From CBDCFV01 sp963664625 (lineage in GTDB: Bacteria; Chloroflexota; Dehalococcoidia; Lucifugimonadales; UBA3495), in contig OY761541.1 of NCBI GenBank assembly GCA_963664625.1, forward strand, positions 1,302,001 to 1,366,000: 64,000 nucleotides of DNA, read 5' to 3'. Positions 48,634 to 56,761 of this stretch are shown here, one piece after another. The position numbers and the translations under genes are program-made. Positions within the stretch are counted from its first letter, which is position 1, and each line of letters begins with the position of its first letter. The notes under the pieces were generated by a model. The model did no database searches and was not told the DNA's origin. It saw only the letters and a list, made by a program, of their open reading frames with translations.

Positions 48634-49026
48634 TTACTCGCCGAAAGCGGAGAGCGCGTCAGCCTGAGCGGCGTAAGTCGGTATAATTTTGTCGAAGCCG
48701 CTAATCTGGAAAATTTCACTGACGGAGTCCGTGAGCGAGCACACCCCAAATTTCGCGGACTTGCCCTGTAGCTGCTTGGCCACCAGCAATATGACTCTGA
48801 GACCTGCGCTGCTGATGTAGGACAGGTCCCCCAAGTCCAGGATCATACCACCGTCACTCTCGCCCAAGATGTTCTCCAAGGCGCCTTGGAATTGACTGGC
48901 ATTGCTGCCGTCGACCCGGCCCTCGGTCTTAATGACTACCGCTCCCCTTCTCTGTTCACCGTTTATGGTCAAATCCTTGATATCGGCCACTGTCCAAGTC
49001 TCGCCTTCACTGTTGTTAGCTACCAT
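48634..49026 (-). CDS. STAS-domain anti-anti-sigma factor
   Basis: This 130-residue protein is a single STAS domain: GAVVIKTEGRVDGSNASQFQ, then LDLGDLSYISSAGLRVILLV. The serine that is phosphorylated in SpoIIAA/RsbV lies in YISSAGLR. It should be the substrate of the RsbW-like kinase and of the PP2C domain downstream. The start is ATG 49026 with AAAGGAG 9 nt upstream; a longer frame to 49104 has no site. The next gene is 228 nt away behind two repeats, so the STAS gene may be read separately. Confidence 0.88.
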   Translation of the reverse strand: MVANNSEGETWTVADIKDLTINGEQRRGAVVIKTEGRVDGSNASQFQGALENILGESDGGMILDLGDLSYISSAGLRVILLVAKQLQGKSAKFGVCSLTDSVSEIFQISGFDKIIPTYAAQADALSAFGE

Positions 49027-49523
49027 TGGGACCTGCTCCTTTACGATGGCTATCCCGGATACTGCCTGCGATTGATGCGCCCTGCAACCTAATACCGTCA
49101 GCAAGGCATATCGATTCTCACGTTCTCTTCAACGCTTAATACAGCAATTGTTGAAATTACCGCATGGAAAATCTTGACGCTACCCTCAAGCAACGCCCAG
49201 TCATTGCTATCACTGGGTTTGATTATAGCACCCAAGGTGTGCCTGCTCTATATGACTCCACCCACGAGGTTCACCGGATTTCTGATAACGCTCTCATCTC
49301 CTCTCATTCTTCCCTGCTTGGCGAAGCGTTGCAGTTGTTGCCTGGGCACGGGGTTTTATGTCAATCAAATCTATAATAAAGAACCGCGCCGGGATTGGGA
49401 AGAGGCGGCTTGGTCATTTGGTATCATATCAGGACTTGCGCAATCGGCCCCCTTCCCGTCTTTCCCGCGCAGGCGGGAATCACGCCGGGGGCAGGCAATA
49501 AAATTTTCAGCGGGAGCGACTTG
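49027..49523. other. Intergenic region between the STAS gene and the GrdE-like gene
   Basis: It holds divergent control sequences. A TATAAT at 49372-49377 reads toward the GrdE-like gene but has no convincing -35. A family A repeat (49458-49482) lies between it and the coding start. A 70-codon frame at 49164 (MENLDATLKQRPVIAITGFD) has weak support and is not called. Composition near 49080-49180 is AT-rich, as for a promoter of the STAS operon. Confidence 0.45.
49458..49482. repeat. Family A palindromic repeat
   Basis: TTTCCCGCGCAGGCGGGAAT in the leader of the GrdE-like gene; a similar copy lies upstream of the GrdB-like gene. Confidence 0.8.
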
Positions 49524-50816
49524 GTGAAACTGCGGCTGGAAAGCTACGAGGTTAACGCCATAACCTTCGGCGTCGCAACGAGACTTGAGAGCGGCGTTCT
49601 GACCATTAGCGCGGAGGAAATCCGGAGGGCGGCGCTATTCGACAACTCTGTAAGCGACGTGCGGGTGGAGTTGGCCTCACCGGGAGACAGGACACGGATC
49701 ATCCACGTTCTGGACGCTTTGGAACCCCGGGATAAGGTGGAAAGCGACCGCGCAGCCTTCCCGGGCTTTCTGGCCCCGGCCCGCACGGTCGGCGAGGGCA
49801 CTACGCGGCGGCTCAAGGGAACGGCCCTGCTGGCCTCGGCCCAACTGCCCGAACCCACCGGAGGGATACTGGAGTTCAACGAAGGCATCATAGACATGAG
49901 CGGGCCGGGGGTTGACTATTGCGCTTGCTCGAACACTCACAACATCGTGCTCCTGTTTACAGCCCGGCCCGGCGTTAACAATCAGGACTTCGAGTCCGCA
50001 GTCAGGCTGGGGTCAATTCAAGCTTCCCGGTACTTGGTCCGCGCCGCTCTGGAAGGTGCAGAACCGAGCGACGTTGAAGTACTCGAGCTAGGAGCCGTGG
50101 ATTCTTCCCTGCCCAGGGTGGCCTACGTAGACCAAGTGCAGCAACAGGGTATATTGGTGCAGACTTTCCTTTACGGGCAGTCGATGGAATCCCTTGTGCC
50201 GACGCTGCTGCACCCGAACGAGTACTTCGACGGAGCGGTGGTCAGCGGCAACTACCGCAGCATGATCAAGGCCCCTACGTGGCTGCGTCTCAACAACCCG
50301 GTCATACGCGAGCTGTACGCCCGCCACGGCAAAGACCTGAACTTCACCGGCGTTATACTGTGTCGGGGCCACCACGACGACCATCAACTGAAGGAGCGCA
50401 ACGGCTACATGGTGGCCAACCTGGCCCGAATGCTGGGCGTCCAGGGCGTCGTGATGACACTGGAGGGGACCGGCAACACTTGGGTCGATTTCATGCAGGC
50501 CGTAAAAGCCTTGGAGCAGTCGGGCATCAAGACGGTGCCCATCGTCCACGAATTGGGAGGCGCCGAGGGCAAAGACTGGCCCATTGTTGACTACGTTCCG
50601 GAAGCCGACGCCATCATAACCGGCGGGGGCGCAGACCGGCGGTTTACCCTCCCGGCAATGGAGCGTGTAATCGGTGGGCCGGACCTGGTATTCAGTTCCA
50701 ACGAGGCTTGGGGGCAGCGGCAACCCGCCGGACGGAGCATGACCCTCACCGCCCACGAGATGTACGCCGGGTTCTGGATGATGCAGGTCAACGGGATTAC
50801 GGCCAGGGACTATTGA
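49524..50816 (+). CDS. GrdE/GrdG-like proprotein of glycine/sarcosine/betaine reductase component B
   Basis: This 430-residue protein matches the alpha/beta proprotein family of component B (Gly_reductase). The diagnostic C-terminal part is VQGVVMTLEGTGNTWVDFMQ, SGIKTVPIVHELGGAEGKDW and DAIITGGGADRRFTLPAMER. In the known enzymes the chain cleaves itself at a cysteine to give a pyruvoyl group that binds the substrate amine. Cys ~280 in FTGVILCRGHHDDHQ lies near the expected place; another pair (YCACSNTHN, ~132-134) is less likely. The start is GTG 49524, with GGGAG 7 nt upstream. The GrdB-like gene follows after 91 nt. Grd C/D and A genes are not in the window, so the pair may act with other partners. 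Confidence 0.85.
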   Translation: MKLRLESYEVNAITFGVATRLESGVLTISAEEIRRAALFDNSVSDVRVELASPGDRTRIIHVLDALEPRDKVESDRAAFPGFLAPARTVGEGTTRRLKGTALLASAQLPEPTGGILEFNEGIIDMSGPGVDYCACSNTHNIVLLFTARPGVNNQDFESAVRLGSIQASRYLVRAALEGAEPSDVEVLELGAVDSSLPRVAYVDQVQQQGILVQTFLYGQSMESLVPTLLHPNEYFDGAVVSGNYRSMIKAPTWLRLNNPVIRELYARHGKDLNFTGVILCRGHHDDHQLKERNGYMVANLARMLGVQGVVMTLEGTGNTWVDFMQAVKALEQSGIKTVPIVHELGGAEGKDWPIVDYVPEADAIITGGGADRRFTLPAMERVIGGPDLVFSSNEAWGQRQPAGRSMTLTAHEMYAGFWMMQVNGITARDY

Positions 50817-50842
50817 CGGGACTCGCCAGCCATAGACCCCTT

Positions 50843-50870
50843 CTGTCTTGCCCGCGTAGGCAGGCATCCA
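50843..50870. repeat. Family A variant repeat
   Basis: CTTGCCCGCGTAGGCAGGCA, a diverged copy, between the GrdE-like and GrdB-like genes, 35 nt from the next start. Confidence 0.65.
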
Positions 50871-50907
50871 CTGGGGCAGGCCATATAGACGTTACGCCGG
50901 GAGCTAC

Positions 50908-52239
50908 ATGATGGAAAAGCCGATAAAGATCATTCACTACCTGAACCAGTTTTTCGGCGGCATAGGGGGAGAGGAGAAAGCCGACGCTCCTCCTGCATAC
51001 CGCTCCGGGCCGGTGGGTCCCGGCGTCGCCTTGGCCAGGCACCTCGGAGACAACGGCAGCATCGTCGGGACCGTGATTTGCGGCGACAACTATTTCATCG
51101 AGCATGAGAAAGATGCTTTGGCCCGACTGATGGAGATGGCGGCGGACTCGGGGGCCGATGTACTGGTGGCTGGACCCGCGTTCAACTCCGGCCGCTACGG
51201 TACGGCTTGCGGCGCATTGGTCCAAGCGTGGCGCTCCGCCGGGAAGCCGGGGTTGACCGCGATGAACGTAAACAATCCGGGAGTGGAGCTTTACCGCAAC
51301 GACGTTTACATACTCCCCACCGGCGATACCGTCGCCTCCATGAACAAAGCCTTGGCCGACCTTGCCAATTTCGCTATCAAGCTTGCCGAGGGCCGCGAGA
51401 TAGGCCCGGCCTACGACGAGGGATACTTCTCAACCGGGCTGCGCAGGAACCTGCGCCTGCCGCAGGGAGCGGCGGAAAGGGCCGTAGACATGCTGCTGGC
51501 CAAGCTGGCGGGAAAACCCTTCCAGAGCGAACTTCCGGTCCCGGACTTCAGCAACGTCGACCCGGCGCCGCCGGCGACCGACCTTGCCAACGCCAAGGTT
51601 GCGCTGGTGACCGAGTCCGGGCTGGTGCCCTTCGGCAATCCCGACAAACTGGAAACGTGGAACGCATCCAAGTGGCTGAAATACCCCATCGCCGGGCTGG
51701 ACGCTCTCCGCCAAGGGCAATACGAGGCTTGGCACGGCGGATGCGATACCGCCGGGACCAACGCCGACCCCCACCGGGCGGTGCCCCTAGACGCAGCCCG
51801 CGCCTTGGTAAAGGCGGGAGTCATCGGCAGCCTGTGCGACCACTACTACGTTACCACGGGCAACATGGCCAACATCAAGGTGATGGAGCGAATTGGCCGC
51901 GAGATGGCCGAGGACATGAAGTCGCAGGGAGTCGAGGCGGTTATCCTCACCGCAACTTGAGGGACCGGGACGCGTAGCGGAGCTACGCTGGCCAAGGAAC
52001 TGGACCGGGCCGGGCTACCCGTTGTTCTGATTACCGCCCTCATCAGCATCGCCGAGAGGGTCGGGGCCAACCGCATATTCAAAGCCGAGGGGAGGTTCCA
52101 CCATCCGCTGGGCAACCTGGACTTTACGCCTGAAGCGGAGGCGGCGTGGCGGACCGACTTCCTGCGGTCGGCGGTGCAAATGTTGACCCGGCCCGTAAGC
52201 GGCCCAACCGTAGCAACGGTGGGCCAGGCTGGGGCTTGA
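50908..52239 (+). CDS. GrdB-like selenoprotein B subunit with in-frame UGA (predicted Sec351)
   Basis: The frame is open from ATG 50908 (or 50911; GGGAG lies 4 and 7 nt before) to a TGA at 51958-51960, and stays open to TGA 52237-52239. Together these give 443 residues, about the length of known GrdB. The sequence around the internal UGA reads EAVILTAT-U-GTGTRSGATLAKEL, parallel to the Sec site of GrdB (T-U-G-T-C-T-R-C-G-A-T as I remember it). The region after UGA is plainly homologous (GLPVVLITALISIAERVGAN, HHPLGNLDFTPEAEAAW). A SECIS-like hairpin follows at once. Unlike classical GrdB, both downstream cysteines are replaced (Gly and Ser). It should attack the substrate-pyruvoyl adduct of the GrdE-like partner. 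Confidence 0.82.
51961..51990 (+). promoter_or_regulatory. SECIS-like hairpin directly after the in-frame UGA
   Basis: GCGTAGC (51972-51978) and GCTACGC (51982-51988) form a perfect 7-bp stem closed by the loop GGA. The first loop G is the 19th nt after the UGA, within the 16-37 nt range that I recall for bacterial SECIS elements, which need a G early in the apical loop. Confidence 0.65.
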
Positions 52240-52249
52240 CCATACCGCC

Positions 52250-53284
52250 ATGGAACGCGCGCAGACCGCCCGGCTGAAGCTCAGCGTCCTGGACCAGAGT
52301 CCGGTCTATCCCGGTGAGACCGCCGCCGACGCCTTTCGACATACCATAGAACTCGCCCAATGCGCCGAACGGTGGGGATATAACCGGTTCTGGGTTACCG
52401 AGCACCACGGCTCCACTGGCGTGATGGGTTCCTCTCCGGAGGTGCTCATATCCCACCTGCTGGCAAAAACGGACCGCATTCGCGTGGGTTCCGGCGGGGT
52501 GATGCTTCAGCACTACAGCCCCTACAAGGTTGCAGAGAATTTCAACGTGCTTTCCTGCCTTGCCGGCGGGCGGGTGGACTTGGGCATTGGCGGCGGGCCC
52601 GGCGGGATGCCCAACTCTACCCGCGCGCTGCAACCGGGTACCGGGCACGGCGCCAAGCCATTCCACCAGAAGGTGCTGGAACTGCAAAGCTTCCTGCACG
52701 ACCGGCTGGAACAGGACCATCCCTTTTATGGCCTGCAAGCAAGCCCCGTGCCAACCCAACCGGCCGACCTGTTTGTCTTGGGTACGACTCCGTCCAGCGC
52801 GGAAATGGCGGCAGACCTTGGACTGCCCTACGTCTTCGCGCTGTTTCTCAACAATGACGAGGACGTGATGGCCGAAGCGGTGCGGACCTATCGGGATAAG
52901 TTCGACCCGGTAAGCGGCGCCGCTCCCCGGGCCATGCTGGCGTTGCCCGTCATGGTGGCCGAAACCGACGAAGAGGCGCAGTCGTTCGCCTCGGGCCTCA
53001 AGCTGGTCAGAGTCCACATGGAAAGCGGGAGGACGGTGACCGTTTTTACCGTGGAAGCGGCGGAAGAGTTTCGCCGCCAGTCCGGTGAAAACTGCGATTT
53101 TGAGGTCCGGGACCTGGAAGTCATCCACGGCTCCAAAGAATCGGTGCGCTGTGAGTTGACCGGCGTTCAGGCAAACTACCAAGTAGATGAAGTGTTTGTC
53201 GTAACCGCCATCAGGGACTTCGAAAAACGCCTCCATTCGTACAAGCTGCTCAGCGAAGCGTTGCCCCAAGCCTTCACTTCCTGA
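52250..53284 (+). CDS. LLM-class flavin-dependent oxidoreductase (MsnO8-like)
   Basis: This 344-residue bacterial-luciferase-like enzyme begins with the family block KLSVLDQSPV and has FWVTEHHGSTGVMGSSPEVL, IRVGSGGVMLQHYSPYKVAE and FNVLSCLAGGRVDLGIGGGP. These are features of the MsnO8-type branch. It uses reduced FMN or F420 and oxygen to oxidise an unknown substrate in the cytoplasm. It starts 10 nt after the GrdB-like stop with only a weak ribosome site, so it is likely the third gene of that transcript. The second monooxygenase gene follows closely. Confidence 0.88.
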   Translation: MERAQTARLKLSVLDQSPVYPGETAADAFRHTIELAQCAERWGYNRFWVTEHHGSTGVMGSSPEVLISHLLAKTDRIRVGSGGVMLQHYSPYKVAENFNVLSCLAGGRVDLGIGGGPGGMPNSTRALQPGTGHGAKPFHQKVLELQSFLHDRLEQDHPFYGLQASPVPTQPADLFVLGTTPSSAEMAADLGLPYVFALFLNNDEDVMAEAVRTYRDKFDPVSGAAPRAMLALPVMVAETDEEAQSFASGLKLVRVHMESGRTVTVFTVEAAEEFRRQSGENCDFEVRDLEVIHGSKESVRCELTGVQANYQVDEVFVVTAIRDFEKRLHSYKLLSEALPQAFTS

Positions 53285-53304
53285 ATTTCGAGGTTGTGCC
53301 TACA

Positions 53305-54636
53305 ATGAAGAAACGCCGCATGATGCACCTTGGAGCGTTCTTTTCCGGGACGGGCAGCAACATGGCCTCCTGGCGGCATCCCAACGCCGTACCGGACGGG
53401 CCGATAAACCTGGAATACTACGTGGCCCTGACAAAGAAGGCGGAGGAAGCCAAGCTGGACTTCGTCTTTTTCGGCGACGGCCTGTACATCAGCGAAAAGT
53501 CCCATCCCATCTTCCTGAACCGGTTCGAGCCGCTGACCCTGCTGGCGGTGTTGGCAGCCCATACGTCCCACATCGGCTTGGCGGCCACCCTGTCCACCAC
53601 TTATAGCGACCCATTCACCGTTGCCAGGCAGTTCGCCTCGATCGACCACATCAGTGGCGGGCGGGCCGGTTGGAACATCGTGACTTCTCCATTGGAAGGT
53701 TCGGCCCTCAACTACAGCAAGCCGGAACACCCGGAGCACGACCTGCGGTACCGTATGGCCCACGAGTTTGTGGAGGTCACCAAGGGCCTGTGGGACTCGT
53801 GGGAGGACGACGCTTTCGTGTTCGACAAGGAGAACGGCGTCTTTTTCGACCCGGCCAAGATGCACCGCCTGGACCACCAGGGCGAGTTTTTCTCGGTCCA
53901 GGGCCCCCTGAACATAGCCAGGTCCAGGCAGGGCAGGCCTGTGCTCATCCAAGCCGGGGCGTCGGAAGCAGGAAAGGAGTTCGCCTCCCGCCACGCCGAT
54001 GCCATCTTCGCCACCAACAGGTCCCTGGAGGACGCCAAAGGGCTATACAAAGAAATCAAGGAACGGGCGGCCAAGCACGGCAGGAACCCCGACGAGGTAC
54101 TCATACTGCCGGGGTGCTCGCCCATAGTCGGCGAGACAGCCGAGGAAGCCGACCGGAAATACGAACAAATAGCCAATCTTGTCAGTATGACCGACGCGCT
54201 CAATTACCTGGGTAGATACTTCAACGACATTGACTTCACCCAGTTCGAGCTGGACGAGCCGTTTCCCGAGTTGGGCGATTTCGCCCGCAACGGCTGGGAG
54301 AGCGCAACCGACAGGATCAAGGAGGTCGCACGCGAGCGAAACCTAACGCTGCGAGAGGTGGCGCTACGGGAAACTACGCCAAGGCACGCCTACATCGGCA
54401 CCCCGGCCCAAGTGGCGGACACCATGCAACTGTGGTTCGAGGAACGGGCCGCCGACGGGTTCATGGTGAACAATTCCGTGCTGCCCGACGGATTCACGGA
54501 GTTCGTCGACGAGGTTGTACCCCTGTTAAAGGAGCGGCGGTTGTTCCGCACCGAGTACGAAAACGACACCTTCCACGGTAACTTGGGCTTGCCAATTCCC
54601 CCAAATCGTTATGCTGGCAAGAAAGCAACTCGATAA
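53305..54636 (+). CDS. NtaA/SnaA/DszA-family FMN-dependent monooxygenase
   Basis: This 443-residue flavin monooxygenase belongs to the nitrilotriacetate/dibenzothiophene sulfone branch. It has MHLGAFFSGTGSNMASWRHP, DFVFFGDGLYISE, HTSHIGLAATLSTTYSDPFT, SGGRAGWNIVTSPLEGSALN and RPVLIQAGASEAGKEFASRH, all typical. Such enzymes use FMNH2 from a separate reductase to cleave C-N or C-S bonds. ATG 53305 has GAGG 11 nt upstream; a GTG three codons earlier is too near that site. It lies 20 nt after the MsnO8-like gene and meets the higA gene tail to tail 2 nt away. Confidence 0.9.
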   Translation: MKKRRMMHLGAFFSGTGSNMASWRHPNAVPDGPINLEYYVALTKKAEEAKLDFVFFGDGLYISEKSHPIFLNRFEPLTLLAVLAAHTSHIGLAATLSTTYSDPFTVARQFASIDHISGGRAGWNIVTSPLEGSALNYSKPEHPEHDLRYRMAHEFVEVTKGLWDSWEDDAFVFDKENGVFFDPAKMHRLDHQGEFFSVQGPLNIARSRQGRPVLIQAGASEAGKEFASRHADAIFATNRSLEDAKGLYKEIKERAAKHGRNPDEVLILPGCSPIVGETAEEADRKYEQIANLVSMTDALNYLGRYFNDIDFTQFELDEPFPELGDFARNGWESATDRIKEVARERNLTLREVALRETTPRHAYIGTPAQVADTMQLWFEERAADGFMVNNSVLPDGFTEFVDEVVPLLKERRLFRTEYENDTFHGNLGLPIPPNRYAGKKATR

Positions 54637-54638
54637 GT

Positions 54639-54965
54639 TTACTGCCCAACGTGGGCTGCCACCGTCCTCAATCTGTCGGCAAGGCGGTCCTCGGCCACTT
54701 CCAGATCGTACTGGCTTTGCAACCCCATCCAGAACGCCGCGGAATTCCCAAAGAAGCGAGACAGCAGCAGGGCCGTTTCAGCCGTGATCGACCGCTCCCC
54801 ATGGACAATGGAATGGATCCGGCGTGCATCCACGCCAATCGCCTTGGCCAGCCGGTACTGCGTAATGTTCATCGGCAAAAGAAAATCTTCATTAAGAATT
54901 TCCCCCGGGTGTATTGCAGGCAGCTTTTCCTGATCTTGTTTCATTCTATGTTCGATCATGGTCAT
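54639..54965 (-). CDS. higA: HigA antitoxin (XRE-type)
   Basis: This 108-residue antitoxin has PAIHPGEILNEDFLLPMNIT and the helix-turn-helix QYRLAKAIGVDARRIHSIVH, then ERSITAETALLLSRFFGNSA, the classical HigA sequence. It neutralises HigB and represses the operon. ATG 54965 lies 20 nt after the higB stop. It is last in the two-gene operon (toxin first), as usual for higBA. Confidence 0.93.
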   Translation of the reverse strand: MTMIEHRMKQDQEKLPAIHPGEILNEDFLLPMNITQYRLAKAIGVDARRIHSIVHGERSITAETALLLSRFFGNSAAFWMGLQSQYDLEVAEDRLADRLRTVAAHVGQ

Positions 54966-54985
54966 GTCTCTACGACGGTCTCGAA

Positions 54986-55267
54986 TCAATGATAGTCCAC
55001 TATCTCCACCTGATAGGCGCCTCCTTCGCTCCAGACAAAACAGATACGCCACTGGTCGTTAATGCGGATACTGTACTGCCCGTCCCGACCTCCTGATAGT
55101 GCTTCCAAGCGATTTCCCGGAGGTACCCTTAAATCATTCAAGTCGTTGGCATTGTTAAGGATCATCAGTTTCCCTTGTGCCCTACGCTGGATATCCTCGG
55201 GGAACTTTCTGACACGCCGCCGTCCTGCGACTGATTCCGTGTCCCTGTCACGGTAACTTCTGATCAC
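54986..55267 (-). CDS. higB: HigB toxin (RelE/ParE superfamily mRNA interferase)
   Basis: This 93-residue toxin reads RSYRDRDTESVAGRRRVRKF and ends RLEALSGGRDGQYSIRINDQ then WRICFVWSEGGAYQVEIVDY, very close to standard HigB. HigB cuts mRNA on the ribosome. I place the start at GTG 55267, where the homologous sequence begins (MIRSYRD); longer frames run upstream to 55306. No ribosome binding site precedes the GTG, and the predicted transcript start falls at or next to it, so the mRNA may be leaderless. Confidence 0.92.
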   Translation of the reverse strand: MIRSYRDRDTESVAGRRRVRKFPEDIQRRAQGKLMILNNANDLNDLRVPPGNRLEALSGGRDGQYSIRINDQWRICFVWSEGGAYQVEIVDYH

Positions 55268-55273
55268 CTGACA

Positions 55274-55312
55274 ATAGTAGTGCCATGCACTAATAGTGTC
55301 AATCACTATTAG
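55274..55312 (-). promoter_or_regulatory. higBA promoter and operator
   Basis: On the minus strand TTGACA (55302-55297) and TACTAT (55279-55274) are spaced by 17 nt. The -35 lies in a perfect inverted repeat CTAATAGTG-N5-CACTATTAG (55290-55312), a fitting HigA site. A start ~7 nt past the -10 would fall at 55267, the GTG of higB. Confidence 0.7.
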
Positions 55313-56496
55313 CGAAGGTTGACTGCATCTCTATTCCTAACGAGCCGCACCGCGTACACGCTTGTCAACAGAACGAAGGCAACACCCACCCCTGTAGCAA
55401 CCGATACACCCCCGGCAAACCACCCCGAAAACCGTTTCGGGTTAACCTCGGTTACCAAGCCGACAAACTCCTCGCTGACCAGGACCCGGCCATCTACAAC
55501 CGCAATGGACGTGGGAGACACCAGTCCCTCCGCAACCACCGAGATTACGCCGTCTTCCCAGCGTACTACCCGCCCCGGAATCTCCGCCGCCCGCCGGTGA
55601 CCCAATTCCTGTACCAGCCTCAACATGTCAGTGCTGAACTCCGTTACCAGTAGTCTGCCGTTTTCGTCGAAGACCAGATCGGTGGCTACCGAGAATCCCT
55701 TGGCGAACACTTCCGCCTCCCCCGGGTCCATCGCGTCGCCGTCGCCGTTGACATCAGCCAGACGGTACACGCGAGCTTCGCCCTTGGGATAAGGGTGGCC
55801 GGTAAAGGTGGCCACGTAAAGGGCGTTGTCGGGACCGATGGCTATCCCGGTTGGCACAGCCTCGATGTCTATAGGGCCTGACGGTCCTTGGACTTCCCTT
55901 TTCGGAAAGACCTTATAGTCGGAGATGTCCCCTGTCTCGGAGACACACAGAACAGAATTCACTCCAGCGTCGCTCAGGAAGAACCCGCCCTTCGGCGTGA
56001 CCACAAAGTCATGCGGGTTGGTGATCCGGGTGGCTGGAAATCCGAAAGGGCCGACTCCTCCGGCTATCCTCTCCGGCTCTCTGCCCGGCTGAAAACGGTA
56101 CAGGGCTGAAGAGTCCTTTACCCGGGAAACACCGCCTCCATGAAACGCCTCCCCGACCACGTAGTAGTAGGTATGGTCATGCAGTATTGCGACGGAGACC
56201 CCGATGGGATAGTCGCCGCTGGGGCCTCCGAAAGTGGCCGGTAATCCGACGGCCACCTCGGTCATCGCGCCCTTCAAGTCGGTTTTCAGCAGCCGGCCGC
56301 CTAACACTTCAGATACCAGCAATTGCCCATCGTCCAATGCAGTAAGGCCGCGGGGAGACTTCAACCCGGTCAGGATGGGCGTATTCGGCCCTTCTAAACC
56401 GATTAACCAAAAAAAGACAACCAGACCGGCTGCAACAATCGCCAATACGCTTATCAATGATTTCCAAAGCCCCTTCGACAGCAAATCGGTGTTCAC
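55309..56496 (-). CDS. Membrane-anchored ScyD/ScyE-like beta-propeller
   Basis: This 395-residue protein has an N-terminal helix (LISVLAIVAAGLVVFFWLI), a propeller region with repeats of the kind PRGLTALDDGQLLVSEVLGG, PTGIAIGPDNALYVATFTGH and VATDLVFDENGRLLVTEFST, and a C-terminal helix (VSVATGVGVAFVLLTSVYAV). ScyD/ScyE-type family members are extracytoplasmic; some take part in pigment synthesis or bind sugars. The acidic loop NGDGDAMDPGEAE looks calcium-binding. The start is GTG 56496 with no good ribosome site. Its 3' end overlaps the higBA operator by 4 bp. Confidence 0.75.
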   Translation of the reverse strand: MNTDLLSKGLWKSLISVLAIVAAGLVVFFWLIGLEGPNTPILTGLKSPRGLTALDDGQLLVSEVLGGRLLKTDLKGAMTEVAVGLPATFGGPSGDYPIGVSVAILHDHTYYYVVGEAFHGGGVSRVKDSSALYRFQPGREPERIAGGVGPFGFPATRITNPHDFVVTPKGGFFLSDAGVNSVLCVSETGDISDYKVFPKREVQGPSGPIDIEAVPTGIAIGPDNALYVATFTGHPYPKGEARVYRLADVNGDGDAMDPGEAEVFAKGFSVATDLVFDENGRLLVTEFSTDMLRLVQELGHRRAAEIPGRVVRWEDGVISVVAEGLVSPTSIAVVDGRVLVSEEFVGLVTEVNPKRFSGWFAGGVSVATGVGVAFVLLTSVYAVRLVRNRDAVNLR

Positions 56497-56761
56497 CTTG
56501 GGGGGTGTTGACGCCGCGCCGGTTGTTTAATGCCGCCGGCAAGCATGGCAGCCCGCCATTTCGCGCCAAGCTTTATGGTGTATACTCTTGCCAAAATTAA
56601 TCCGATATGGCCGCACGGCCTGATCAACAGGTATTGTAAACTGGCCGTAGGCAAAAAGAGCAACAAACATTCCCCGGTGGCGAGCCGTCGCAATTGGTAT
56701 TTCCCGGCGGCGGCAGAGGGCGGTGTCGTAACTCCAATTAGCGTAGGAATGGAGAAGACTT

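Noticed and set aside
49164..49376. A 70-codon plus-strand frame before the GrdE-like gene
   Set aside because: No ribosome site or homology, and it lies where promoters are expected.
51958..51960. TGA as an ordinary stop or a nonsense mutation in the GrdB-like gene
   Set aside because: Homology, frame and length continue unbroken to 52239, and a SECIS-like stem follows at the right distance. The Sec reading explains all of these.
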